Assembly (NCBI GenBank): GCA_964059195.1
Contig: CAXKWD010000006.1
Span: forward strand, 135,840,039 to 135,904,038
Source of the DNA: Ectobius pallidus
Lineage: Eukaryota > Arthropoda > Insecta > Blattodea > Ectobiidae
Length of the DNA: 64,000 nucleotides
Direction: 5' to 3'
Shown one piece after another: positions 9,601-19,508 of the stretch; position 1 is the stretch's first letter; each line of letters opens with the position of its first letter. The position numbers and the translations under genes were made by a program. Under the pieces are notes generated by a model, which was not told where the DNA came from, did not search any database, and worked only from the letters and a program-made list of their open reading frames with translations.

Positions 9601-10397
9601 TTGTAGTCTTCTTTCTTTACTATGTATCTTAGGCCCTGGTGATCTATGTGCTGTGTAGGATCCGTGTTTCCTAAGGTAAAGGTAATTATACTGTGGTCCG
9701 AACAGCTTTCTTCAAGGTTATTTTCCCAATTCTTAATTACTTTAAGCAGCGAGTGATTACATAACGTCAAATCAATATTGCTGGCACCTTGATTGGACTG
9801 AAATGTCGGCAGTCCATTTTCTTCGTTTATAATAAACAATTTATTCTCTATTGTGAATTCTTCTAGAACTTCCCCTCTTTTATTTGTGAGAACGTCGTGC
9901 CAGAGTCGTGATCTAGCGTTAGTGTCAACGCCTATTATTAAACCTTTGCCTTTCGCTAGTTGTATTATATTTTTTAGTTTAAGCAGATCTACTTCTATAT
10001 CCCTCTGTATGTCAAAGTAGAGGCTTGCTACAATTACGCATAGTTGTCCGTATCTGATTTCAAGTACCGTTGTATCTCCGTCCGACACCTGATGTAAAAG
10101 GATAGCATCAATTGTTCTGTTTAGCACTAATATAGCTGTCCTGCATTTGTCTTTGGCTGAGAAAAATAATCTATGTTTTAATGGTAATCCTGTTGGCTTG
10201 TTGTTGGATAGGTAGGGTTCTTGTAGGAGGGCAATTTCTGTTTTTAATTCTGTGACTAATTGTGTAAAATTGTGTGTCGCCGATCTCGAATGTTGGAGGT
10301 TAAGCTGTAAGCACTTTATTTGTGAGTTAGATGAGTGAACCACCTTCTGTCGTAAAATGTCTTTGTAGTTGAAGATGTTGTTAGGGGTAATAATCAA
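6660..10397 (-). CDS. ORF2 polyprotein: endonuclease, reverse transcriptase, RNase H
   Basis: Full pol protein, about 1,245 residues without internal stops. Residues 27-250 are an APE-like endonuclease that nicks the target (QEPY with E60, GVDTNAR with D158, SDH at 233-235). Residues about 480-770 are the reverse transcriptase: D631 in SLDVEGAF, GCPQGS at 686-691, FADD at 719-722. Residues about 958-1095 are RNase H, with D964 in YTDGS, E1002, D1029 in HTDS, H1072 and D1082. The C-terminus has C1177-x-C1179-x8-H1188-x4-C1193, the R1-type zinc knuckle. All catalytic residues I know are present. There is no ATG near the start: the frame opens six codons before a TTG that overlaps the ORF1 TGA, so translation probably depends on reinitiation or a -1 shift. 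The given start is only the first possible near-cognate codon. Confidence 0.93.
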   Translation of the reverse strand: MIITPNNIFNYKDILRQKVVHSSNSQIKCLQLNLQHSRSATHNFTQLVTELKTEIALLQEPYLSNNKPTGLPLKHRLFFSAKDKCRTAILVLNRTIDAILLHQVSDGDTTVLEIRYGQLCVIVASLYFDIQRDIEVDLLKLKNIIQLAKGKGLIIGVDTNARSRLWHDVLTNKRGEVLEEFTIENKLFIINEENGLPTFQSNQGASNIDLTLCNHSLLKVIKNWENNLEESCSDHSIITFTLGNTDPTQHIDHQGLRYIVKKEDYKRFNENFNKEAKKQMNCEGDDLDQLDNRMANLTSEQQDPEEMVNTFQTIITEACKRSFKCRSPTMKEINTKSVPWWSTELTIMRKQVNAQRRRFQRTIGNDELRRIRKIKYQEAKREYQNIINREKIKSWKEYCNITTCSNPWNALYKLASGKIRYNNTLSTLKKTDGTYTAGVVDTMNHIIEHLTQEDNENTDSEYHTQIRNNIVQPPNTDNDRLFTRSEIREIIENMNSKKAPGEDGVTADIFLHIFNMVPSYITAVYNKCLVEGIFPSLWKRAKIILIVKPGKEISEEASKYRPISLINVAAKVLEKLFINRIMHHLYSNDLLNKNQFGFTPQTSSIDAIMTAKDFIEESLMNKESVAMISLDVEGAFNSAWWPGILYSLKQFNCPKNLYTLTKSYLNDRLCFLTINSTKIERKLTKGCPQGSCCGPGLWNVQYDSLLSLCYKTGTKVIAFADDVLVLVKGKTILEIENNANIELNKISNWAKLNKISFNRNKTKVLLISRKKPRTQQGLQIYLNNGRIEQTDNMKYLGIIIDKRFKFNQHIEHITEKSIKLIHALAKSAKINWGLNSRVMNIIYKGAIVPILSYGIPVWIESLNAKFNVMKLKRVQRLINIKIAKAFRTTSHEALCILTGTIPINIELSEISKFYYITRGIVKGPAGYTPLETATNYREWPHPSLNVKLHDKTNEDTYSIQIYTDGSKTESGVGAGVAIYSQEGAIQQLRYRLDNRCSNNQAEQIAIMKALKELQNYNDITERSVAIHTDSKITLDLLNNNSKHGAIIEEIRRNLRSLIQQNWKIHFQWVKAHAGTEGNELADQLAKQATRSLELEPIYDLLPLSTVRRDLHEESINAWEDEWATTTNGTITKSYFPNVRSRLKSNLKLTHNLTAMITGHGKFGEYLHRFKILQDPTCRCGRDLQSTDHVLWDCELLQSARDELRREVLQSGGRWPPNKSELVIKHLKYFSQFVNKIDFETLQNTN

Positions 10398-11402
10398 TAG
10401 TCTGTATTTTCTTTACATTTCCTTATTGCCGCAAGGAAGCTTGGGCAGTTTTTTGCCAGAGAAGAATGGTTCTCACAAATTTGTTCCCCTCTATTATACC
10501 TGTTGTAGGCCATGCAGTTTATGCATTTGTATTCCGTTGGCGATGCCTTGCACTCTCTTAATTTATGGCTGCCTGTACACAGGGGGCAAGTTTCTTCTCC
10601 TTCACACTTTGTATGTGTGTGGTTGAATCGGCTACATTTGAAACACTTCAGGGGTACAATGTAATCCTCTGCTCTACATATTACCCAGCCCATTTTGATC
10701 TTATGATCCAATAGCTTTTTCCGCGCTTCTGAAGTAACTTGCACAACCAAATTTAGATTATTCCTCTTATTCCGAAATGTAAATTTCGGTAGGATGGCGT
10801 CATCTTGTAGCGCTAATTCAGAATTTTGAGCTATGATTATTTCTTTGGCATTATCCTTATTGATCTAATTGGGGATGTTATAAATGATTAAATTAGGATT
10901 TCTTAATTTAGAGACTTTTGCTTCAAGAGTTTGCCCGCAACAATGGTTTATCTTATTGTGTAGAGCTTCTATTTCTTCTTTGCTTCCTGTCTCTATTAGT
11001 ACTCTTCCATCCTTTAGCGACTTGAAAGTTTTTATTCCAACTTTGATAGACGTTGGGTCTACTTTGCTCTTGAGGGTTGTCCTAACAGATTCTGCGGATT
11101 CTTTTATTTTGGAGCTCACCAGGAGTTTAAATCTTTTTTCCACCTTTTGAGCGACTCTACCAACGGCTTCTGAATACCATTTCCGCTGCTCACCGCTAGA
11201 TGTCGGGATACTACCGGGACCCATGGTAGGAAGTTTCTGCAGAACTCCCCGAGATAGCGCCACTTGTCCTCCATTCAGGCGTTGATCCTTCACTACTTTT
11301 AACGTTTCTTCCATTTCTTTAACCTTAACATGCAAAGCTTTGTTTTCCTCATTATGTGTTACCAATGATGCCTTCAGTTCTGTAAATCCTTTCAGTTCTG
11401 TA
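10394..11402 (-). pseudogene. ORF1 gag-like protein, 5'-truncated, one in-frame TAG
   Basis: The nucleic-acid-binding ORF1 of the retrotransposon. From the array side it reads a 6-residue duplication (GFTELK twice), a charged coiled-coil-like stretch (NEENKALHVKVKEMEETLK), a linker, and an RRM-like region ending in NLIIYNIPN. A TAG at 10865-10867 interrupts it, and the same frame continues for 38 codons into the zinc-knuckle domain (10394-10750) and on to the TGA at 10394-10396. The knuckles are CFKC-x4-H-x4-C, CPLC-x3-H-x4-C, and a longer CINC...H-x6-C, the three-knuckle pattern usual in R1/Jockey-type gag. There is no plausible ATG at the 5' side; a TAA ends the frame at the array junction. 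The copy could not make full ORF1 unless the stop is read through. Confidence 0.85.
10865..10867 (-). other. In-frame TAG interrupting ORF1
   Basis: On the minus strand the codon after IPN is TAG. The frame stays open on both sides for well over 30 codons without a shift, so this is a single nonsense change, or an assembly error, in an otherwise readable ORF1. Confidence 0.85.
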
Positions 11403-11408
11403 AATCCT
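11373..11408. repeat. Perfect 2 x 18-bp duplication at the retrotransposon/satellite junction
   Basis: TTCAGTTCTGTAAATCCT occurs at 11373-11390 and 11391-11408 with no differences, and the next base begins the first satellite monomer (TAGCCTTCTCGG). On the minus strand it codes the duplicated GFTELK. It marks a slippage or end-joining event exactly where the array starts. Confidence 0.95.
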
Positions 11409-12469
11409 TAGCCTTCTCGGAATTCTGGGCGCATTTTTCGAAATTTTCAAAGGGGTTAGCGTTCTCGGAATTCTGGGCGCATTTTTCGGAATTTTCAAAG
11501 GGGTTAGCCTTCTCGGAATTTTGGGCGCATTTTTCGAAATTTTCAAAGGGGTTAGCTTTCTCGGAATTCTGGGCGCATTTTTCGAAATTTTCAAAGGGGT
11601 TAGCCTTCTCGGAATTCTGGGCGCATTTTTCGAAATTTTCAAAGGGGTTAGCCTAATCGGAATTCTGGTCGCATTCTTCGAAATTTTCAAAGGGGTTATC
11701 CTTCTCGGAATTCTGGGCGCATTTTTCGAAATTTTCAAAGGGGTTATCCTTCTCGGAATTCTGGGCGCATTTTTCGAAATTTTCAAAGGGGTTAGCCTTC
11801 TCGGAATTCTGGGCGCATTCTTCGAAATTTTCAAAGGGGTTATCCTTCTCGGAATTCTGGGCGCATTTTTCGAAATTTTCAAAGGGGTTAGCCTTCTCGG
11901 AATTCTGGGCGCATTTTTCGAAATTTTCAAAGGGGTTAGCCTTCTCGGAATTCTGGGCTCATTTTTCGAAATTTTAAAAGGGGTTAGCCTTCTCGGAATT
12001 CTGGGCGCATTTTTCGAAATTTTCGAAGGGGTTAGCCTTCTCGGAATTCTGGGCGCATTTTTCGCAATTTTCAAAGGGGTTAGCCTTCTCGGAATTCTGG
12101 GCGCATTTTTCGAAATTTTCAAAGGGGTTAGCCTTCTCGGAATTCTGGGCGCATTTTTCGAAATTTTCAAAGGGGTTAGCCTTCTCGGAATTCTGGGCGC
12201 ATTTTTCGAAATTTTCAAAGGGGTTAGCCTTCTCGGAATTTTGGGCTCATTTTTCGAAATTTTCGAAGGGGTTAGCCTTCTCGGAATTCTGGGCGCATTT
12301 TTCGAAATTTTCAAAGGGGTTAGCCTTCTCGGAATTCTGTGCGCATTTTTCGAAATTTTCGAAGGGGTTTGCCTTCTCGGAATTCAGGGGGCATTATTCG
12401 AAATTTTCAAAGGGGTTAGCCTTCTCGGAATTCTGGGCGCATTTTTCGAAAATTTCAAAGGGGTTCTCG

Positions 12470-15400
12470 GAATTCTGGGCGCATTTTTCGAAATTTTCAA
12501 AGGGGTTAGCCTTCTCGGAATTCTGTGCGCATTTTTCGAAATTTTCGAAGGGGTTTGCCTTCTCGGAATTCAGGGGGCATTATTCGAAATTTTCAAAGGG
12601 GTTAGCCTTCTCGGAATTCTGGGCGCATTTTTCGAAAATTTCAAAGGGGTTCTCGGAATTCTGGGCGCATTTTTCGAAATTTTCAAAGGGGTTAGCCTTC
12701 TCGGAATTCTGGGCGCATTTTTCGAAATTTTCGAAGGGGTTAGCCTTCTCGGAATTCTGGGCGCATTTTTGGAAATTTTCAAAGGGGTTAGCCTTCTCGG
12801 AATTCTGGGCGCATTTATCGAAATTTTCAAAGGGGCTAGCCTTCTCGGAATTCTAGGCGCATTTTTCGAAATTTTCAAACCCCTTTGAAAATTCCTTCTC
12901 GGAATTCTGGGCACATTTTTCGAAATTTTCAAAGGGGCTAGCCTTCTCGGAATTCTGGGCGCATTTTCCGAAATTTCAAAGGGACTAGCCTTCTCGGAAT
13001 TCTGGGCGCAGTTTTCGAAATTTTCAAAGGGGTTAGCCTTCTCGGAATTCTGGGCGCATTTATAGAAATTTTCAAAGGGGTTAGCCTTCTCGGAATTCTG
13101 GGCGCATTTTTCGAAATTTTCAAAGGGGTTAGTCTTCTCGGAATTCTGGGCGCATTTTTCGAAATTGTCAAAGGGGTTAACCTTCTCGGAATTCTGGGCG
13201 CATTTATCGAAAGTTTCAAAGGGGTTAGCCTTCTCGGAATTCTGGGCGCATTTTTCGAAATTTTCTAAGGGGTTAGCCTTCTTGGAATTCTGGGCGCATT
13301 TTTCGAAATTTTCTAAGGGGTTAGCCTTCTTGGAATTCTGGGCGCATTTTTCGAAATTTTCAAAGGGGTTAGCCTTCTCGGAATTCTGGGCTCATTTTTC
13401 GAAATTTTCGAAGGGGTCAGCCTTCTCGGAATTCTGGGCGCATTTTTCGAAATTTTCAAAGGGGTTAGCCTTCTCGGAATTCTGGGCGCATTTTTCGAAA
13501 ATTTCAAAGGGGTTCTCGGAATTCTGGGCGCATTTTTCGAAATTTTCAAAGGGGTTAGCCTTCTCGGAATTCTGGGCGCATTTTTCGAAATTTTCTAAGG
13601 GGTTAGCCTTCTTGGAATTCTGGGCGCATTTTTCGAAATTTTCTAAGGGGTTAGCCTTCTTGGAATTCTGGGCGCATTTTTCGAAATTTTCAAAGGGGTT
13701 AGCCTTCTCGGAATTCTGGGTGCATTTTTCGAAATTTTCAAAGGAGTTAGCCATTTCGGAATTCTGGGCGCATTTTTCGAAATTTTCAAAGGGGTTAGCC
13801 TTCTCTGAATTCTGAGGGCATTTTCCGAAATTTCAAAGGGGCTAGCCTTCTCGGAAATCTGGGCGCATTTATCGAAATTTTCAAAGGGGCTAGCCTTCTC
13901 GGAATTCTAGGCGCATTTTTCGAAATTTTCAAACACCTTTGAAAATTCCTTCTCGGAATTCTGGGCGCATTTTTCGAAATTTTCAAAGGGGTTAGCCTTT
14001 TCGGAATTCTGGGCGCATTTTTCGAAATTTTCAAAGAGGTTAGCTTTCTCGGAATTCTGGGCGCATTTTTCGAAATTTTCAAAGGGGTTAGTCTTCTCGG
14101 AATTCTGGGCGCATTTTTCGAAATTGTCAAAGGGGTTAACCTTCTCGGAATTCTGGGCGCATTTATCGAAAGTTTCAAAGGGGTTAGCCTTCTCGGAATT
14201 CTGGGCGCATTTTTCGAAATTTTCTAAGGGGTTAGCCTTCTTGGAATTCTGGGCGCATTTTTCGAAATTTTCTAAGGGGTTAGCCTTCTTGGAATTCTGG
14301 GCGCATTTTTCGAAATTTTCAAAGGGGTTAGCCTTCTCGGAATTCTGGGCTCATTTTTCGAAATTTTCGAAGGGGTCAGCCTTCTCGGAATTCTGGGCGC
14401 ATTTTTCGAAATTTTCAAAGGTGTTAGCCTTCTCGGAATTCTGTGCGCATTTTTCGAAATTTTCGAACGGGTTAGCCTTCTCGGAATTCAGGGGGCATTT
14501 TTCGAAATTTTCAAAGGGGTTAGCCTTCTCGGAATTCTGGGCGCATTTTTCGAAAATTTCAAAGGGGTTCTCGGAATTCTGGGCGCATTTTTCGAAATTT
14601 TCAAAGGGGTTAGCCTTCTCGGAATTCTGGGCACATTTATCGATATTTTCAAAGGGGTTAGCCTTCTCGGAATTCTGGGCGCATTTTTCGAAATTTTTCA
14701 AGAGGTTAGCCTTCTAGAAATTCTGGGCGCATTTTTCGAAATTTTCAAAGGGGTGAGCCCTCTCGGAATTCTGGGCGCATTCTTCGAAATTTTCAAAGGG
14801 GTTATCCTTCTCGGAATTCTGGGCGCATTTTTCGAAATTTTCAAAGGGGTTAGCCTTCTCGGAATTCTGGGCGCATTTTTCGCAATTTTCAAAGGGGTTA
14901 GCCTTCTCGGAATTCTGGGCGCATTTTTCGAAATTTTCAAAGGGGTTAGCCTTCTCGGAATTCTGGGCGCATTTTTCGAAATTTTCAAAGGGGTTAGCCT
15001 TCTCGGAATTCTGGGCGCATTTTTCGAAAATTTCAAAGGGGTTCTCGGAATTCTCGGAATTCTGGGCCCTTTTTTCGAAATTTTCAAAGGGGTTGGCCTT
15101 CTCGGAATTCTGTGCGCATTTTTCGAAATTTTCGAAGGGGTTTGCCTTCTCGGAATTCAGGGGGCATTATTCGAAATTTTCAAAGGGGTTAGCCTTCTCG
15201 GAATTCTGGGCGCATTTTTCGAAAATTTCAAAGGGGTTCTCGGAATTCTGGGCGCATTTTTCGAAATTTTCAAAGGGGTTAGCCTTCTCGGAATTCTGGG
15301 CGCATCTTTCGAAATTTTCGAAGGGGTTAGCCTTCTCGGAATTCTGGGCGCATTTTTGGAAATTTTCAAAGGGGTTAGCCTTCTCGGAATTCTGGGCGCA

Positions 15401-18338
15401 TTTATCGAAATTTTCAAATGGGCTAGCCTTCTCGGAATTCTAGGCGCATTTTTCGAAATTTTCAAACCCCTTTGAAAATTCCTTCTCGGAATTCTGGGCA
15501 CATTTTTCGAAATTTTCAAAGGGGCTAGCCTTCTCGGAATTCTGGGCGCATTTTCCGAAATTTCAAAGGGACTAGCCTTCTCGGAATTCTGGGCGCAGTT
15601 TTCGAAATTTTCAAAGGGGTTAGCCTTCTCGGAATTCTGGGCGCATTTATAGAAATTTTCAAAGCGGTTAGCCTTCTCGGAATTCTGGGCGCATTTTTCG
15701 CAATTTTCAAAGGGGTTAGCCTTCTCGGAATTCTGGGCGCATTTTTCGAAATTTTCAAAGGGGTTAGCCTTCTCGGAATTCTGGGCGCATTTTTCGAAAT
15801 TTTCAAAGGGGTTAGCCTTCTCGGAATTCTGGGCGCATTTTTCGAAATTTTCAAAGGGGTTAGCCTTCTCGGAATTCTGGGCCCTTTTTTCGAAATTTTC
15901 AAAGGGGTTAGCCTTCTCGGAATTCTGGGCTCATTTTTCGAAATTTTCGAAGGGGTTAGCCTTCTCGGAATTCTGGGCGCATTTTTCGAAATTTTCAAAG
16001 GGGTTAACCTTCTCGGAATTCTGTGCGCATTTTTCGAAATTTTCGAAGGGGTTTGCCTTCTCGGAATTCAGGGGGCATTATTCGAAATTTTCAAAGGGGT
16101 TAGCCTTCTCGGAATTCTGGGCGCATTTTTCGAAAATTTCAAAGGGGTTCTCGGAATTCTGGGCGCATTTTTCGAAATTTTCAAAGGGGTTAGCCTTCTC
16201 GGAATTCTGGGCGCATTTTTCGAAATTTTCGAAGGGGTTAGCCTTCTCGGAATTCTGGGCGCATTTTTGGAAATTTTCAAAGGGGTTAGCCTTCTCGGAA
16301 TTCTGGGCGCATTTATCGAAATTTTCAAAGGGGCTAGCCTTCTCGGAATTCTAGGCGCATTTTTCGAAATTTTCAAACCCCTTTGAAAATTCCTTCTCGG
16401 AATTCTGGGCACATTTTTCGAAATTTTCAAAGGGGCTAGCCTTCTCGGAATTCTGGGCGCATTTTCCGAAATTTCAAAGGGACTAGCCTTCTCGGAATTC
16501 TGGGCGCAGTTTTCGAAATTTTCAAAGGGGTTAGCCTTCTCGGAATTCTGGGCGCATTTATAGAAATTTTCAAAGGGGTTAGCCTTCTCGGAATTCTGGG
16601 CGCATTTTTCGAAATTTTCAAAGGGGTTAGTCTTCTCGGAATTCTGGGCGCATTTTTCGAAATTGTCAAAGGGGTTAACCTTCTCGGAATTCTGGGCGCA
16701 TTTATCGAAAGTTTCAAAGGGGTTAGCCTTCTCGGAATTCTGGGCGCATTTTTCGAAATTTTCTAAGGGGTTAGCCTTCTTGGAATTCTGGGCGCATTTT
16801 TCGAAATTTTCTAAGGGGTTAGCCTTCTTGGAATTCTGGGCGCATTTTTCGAAATTTTCAAAGGGGTTAGCCTTCTCGGAATTCTGGGCTCATTTTTCGA
16901 AATTTTCGAAGGGGTCAGCCTTCTCGGAATTCTGGGCGCATTTTTCGAAATTTTCAAAGGGGTTAGCCTTCTCGGAATTCTGGGCGCATTTTTCGAAAAT
17001 TTCAAAGGGGTTCTCGGAATTCTGGGCGCATTTTTCGAAATTTTCAAAGGGGTTAGCCTTCTCGGAATTCTGGGCGCATTTTTCGAAATTTTCTAAGGGG
17101 TTAGCCTTCTTGGAATTCTGGGCGCATTTTTCGAAATTTTCTAAGGGGTTAGCCTTCTTGGAATTCTGGGCGCATTTTTCGAAATTTTCAAAGGGGTTAG
17201 CCTTCTCGGAATTCTGGGTGCATTTTTCGAAATTTTCAAAGGAGTTAGCCATTTCGGAATTCTGGGCGCATTTTTCGAAATTTTCAAAGGGGTTAGCCTT
17301 CTCTGAATTCTGAGGGCATTTTCCGAAATTTCAAAGGGGCTAGCCTTCTCGGAATTCTGGGCGCATTTATCGAAATTTTCAAAGGGGCTAGCCTTCTCGG
17401 AATTCTAGGCGCATTTTTCGAAATTTTCAAACCCCTTTGAAAATTCCTTCTCGGAATTCTGGGCGCATTTTTCGAAATTTTCAAAGGGGTTAGCCTTTTC
17501 GGAATTCTGGGCGCATTTTTCGAAATTTTCAAAGAGGTTAGCTTTCTCGGAATTCTGGGCGCATTTTTCGAAATTTTCAAAGGGGTTAGTCTTCTCGGAA
17601 TTCTGGGCGCATTTTTCGAAATTGTCAAAGGGGTTAACCTTCTCGGAATTCTGGGCGCATTTATCGAAAGTTTCAAAGGGGTTAGCCTTCTCGGAATTCT
17701 GGGCGCATTTTTCGAAATTTTCTAAGGGGTTAGCCTTCTTGGAATTCTGGGCGCATTTTTCGAAATTTTCTAAGGGGTTAGCCTTCTTGGAATTCTGGGC
17801 GCATTTTTCGAAATTTTCAAAGGGGTTAGCCTTCTCGGAATTCTGGGCTCATTTTTCGAAATTTTCGAAGGGGTCAGCCTTCTCGGAATTCTGGGCGCAT
17901 TTTTCGAAATTTTCAAAGGTGTTAGCCTTCTCGGAATTCTGTGCGCATTTTTCGAAATTTTCGAACGGGTTAGCCTTCTCGGAATTCAGGGGGCATTTTT
18001 CGAAATTTTCAAAGGGGTTAGCCTTCTCGGAATTCTGGGCGCATTTTTCGAAAATTTCAAAGGGGTTCTCGGAATTCTGGGCGCATTTTTCGAAATTTTC
18101 AAAGGGGTTAGCCTTCTCGGAATTCTGGGCACATTTATCGATATTTTCAAAGGGGTTAGCCTTCTCGGAATTCTGGGCGCATTTTTCGAAATTTTTCAAG
18201 AGGTTAGCCTTCTAGAAATTCTGGGCGCATTTTTCGAAATTTTCAAAGGGGTGAGCCCTCTCGGAATTCTGGGCGCATTCTTCGAAATTTTCAAAGGGGT
18301 TATCCTTCTCGGAATTATGGGCGCATTTTTCGAAATTT
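12470..18338. repeat. Higher-order repeat, offset 3,498 bp
   Basis: About 12,470-14,840 recurs at 15,968-18,338. Every variant I followed keeps the same offset, including the 42-bp monomers, the CATTTATCG variants and the CTAAGGGG variants. Only a few bases differ (for example GGAAATCTGG at about 13,853 against GGAATTCTGG at 17,351, and ACACC against ACCCC at the palindrome near 13,934/17,432). The copies separate where the second gains an extra G (AAAGGGGGTT near 18,343). Confidence 0.9.
12870..12893. repeat. 24-bp palindrome marker (10-4-10), first of about 26
   Basis: AATTTTCAAA, then CCCC, then TTTGAAAATT: perfect 10-base arms around a 4-base loop, replacing the normal GGGGTTAG join. Counterparts by eye have loops near 15,466, 16,378, 17,431, 21,894, 23,429, 29,508, 31,046, 33,534, 35,070, 38,041, 39,337, 41,297, 42,592, 45,714, 47,008, 49,302, 50,405, 51,506, 55,622, 58,260, 60,895 and 61,994, with point-mutated forms near 13,934, 52,273 and 63,671. 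The same neighbours on both sides show one origin spread by block copying. Confidence 0.9.
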
Positions 18339-19486
18339 TCAAAGGGGGTTAGCCTTCTCGGAATTCTTGGCGCATTTTTCGAAATTTTCAAAGGGGTTAG
18401 CCTTCTCGGAATTCTGGGCTCATTTTTCGAAATTTTCAAAGGGGTTAGCCTTCTCGGAATTCTGGGCACATTTATCGAAATTTTCAAAGAGGTTAGCCTT
18501 CTCGGAATTCTGGGCGCATTTTTCGAAATTTTCCAAGAGGTTAGCCTTCTAGAAATCCTGGGCGCATTTTTCGAAATTTTCGAAGGGGTCAGCCTTCTCG
18601 GAATTCTGGGCGCATTTTTCGAAATTTTCAAAGGTGTTAGCCTTCTCGGAATTCTGTGCGCATTTTTCGAAATTTTCGAACGGGTTAGCCTTCTCGGAAT
18701 TCAGGGGGCATTTTTCGAAATTTTCAAAGGGGTTAGCCTTCTCGGAATACTGGGCGCATTTTTCGAAATTTTCAAAGGTGTTAGCCTTCTCGGAATTCTG
18801 TGCGCATTTTTCGAAATTTTCCAACGGGTTAGCCTTCTCGGAATTCAGGGGGCATTTTTCGAAATTTTCAAAGGGGTTAGCCTTCTCGGAATTATGGGCG
18901 CATTTTTCGAAATTTTCAAAGGGGTTCTCGGAATTCTGGGCGCATTTTTCGAAATTTTCAAAGGGGTTAGCCTTCTCGGAATTCTGGGCACATTTATCGA
19001 AATTTTCAAAGGGGTTAGCCTTCTCGGAATTCTGGGCGCATTTTTCGAAATTTTTCAAGAGGTTAGCCTTCTAGAAATTCTGGGCGCATTTTTCGAAATT
19101 TTCAAAGGGGTGAGCCCTCTCGGAATTCTGGGCGCATTCTTCGAAATTTTCAAAGGGGTTATCCTTCTCGGAATTCTGGGCGCATTTTTCGAAATTTTCA
19201 AAGGGGGTTAGCCTTCTCGGAATTCTTGGCGCATTTTTCGAAATTTTCAAAGGGGTTAGCCTTCTCGGAATTCTGGGCTCATTTTTCGAAATTTTCAAAG
19301 GGGTTAGCCTTCTCGGAATTCTGGGCACATTTATCGAAATTTTCAAAGAGGTTAGCCTTCTCGGAATTCTGGGCGCATTTTTCGAAATTTTCCAAGAGGT
19401 TAGCCTTCTAGAAATCCTGGGCGCATTTTTCGAAATTTTCAAAGGGGTTAGCCTTCTCGGAATTCTGGGCGCATTTATAGAAATTT

Positions 19487-19508
19487 TCAAATTTTCAAAT
19501 TTTCAAAG
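19487..19508. repeat. Slippage variant with repeated ATTTTCAA units
   Basis: The monomer end carries extra ATTTTCAA copies (three in a row here). A two-copy form follows the same CATTTATAG monomer near 24,573, 27,155, 32,189, 36,213 and 43,934. The change adds 8 bases per copy, which breaks the reading frames. Confidence 0.85.

Larger units (their letters stand above)
6386..11408 (-). mobile_element. Non-LTR (LINE) retrotransposon, R1-group with RNase H, 5' end missing
   Basis: The element reads right to left: ORF1 (gag-like), ORF2 (pol), 3' UTR and a poly(A) tail seen as poly(T) at 6386-6411. ORF2 has an APE-type endonuclease, reverse transcriptase, RNase H and a C-terminal CCHC. The motifs AFNSAWWPGIL and GCPQGS-GP-LWN with the C-terminal CCHC place it near the R1 group; the RNase H is less usual there and more usual in the I/LOA groups, so the exact clade is unsettled. 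The 5' end stops at the satellite boundary, without 5' UTR or an ORF1 start, so the far target duplication cannot be checked. The intact ORF2 shows a fairly young insertion. Confidence 0.92.

Noticed and set aside
11596..11605. Telomere-like GGGGTTAG or a G-quadruplex
   Set aside because: There is one G-run per 48 bases and no short telomeric period; spacing is too long for a stable quadruplex.
11606..11640. Heat-shock element or CENP-B box in the monomer
   Set aside because: The TTC/GAA pieces are spaced by 0 or 3 bases, not the 2 needed for a heat-shock element. The CENP-B box core positions do not match after TTCG.
11352..12314. Array-encoded cationic Pro/Arg peptides as a multi-copy antimicrobial precursor (apidaecin-like layout)
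   Set aside because: The likeness is only in PR and RR motifs. There is no signal peptide or acidic spacer, and variation does not follow codons.
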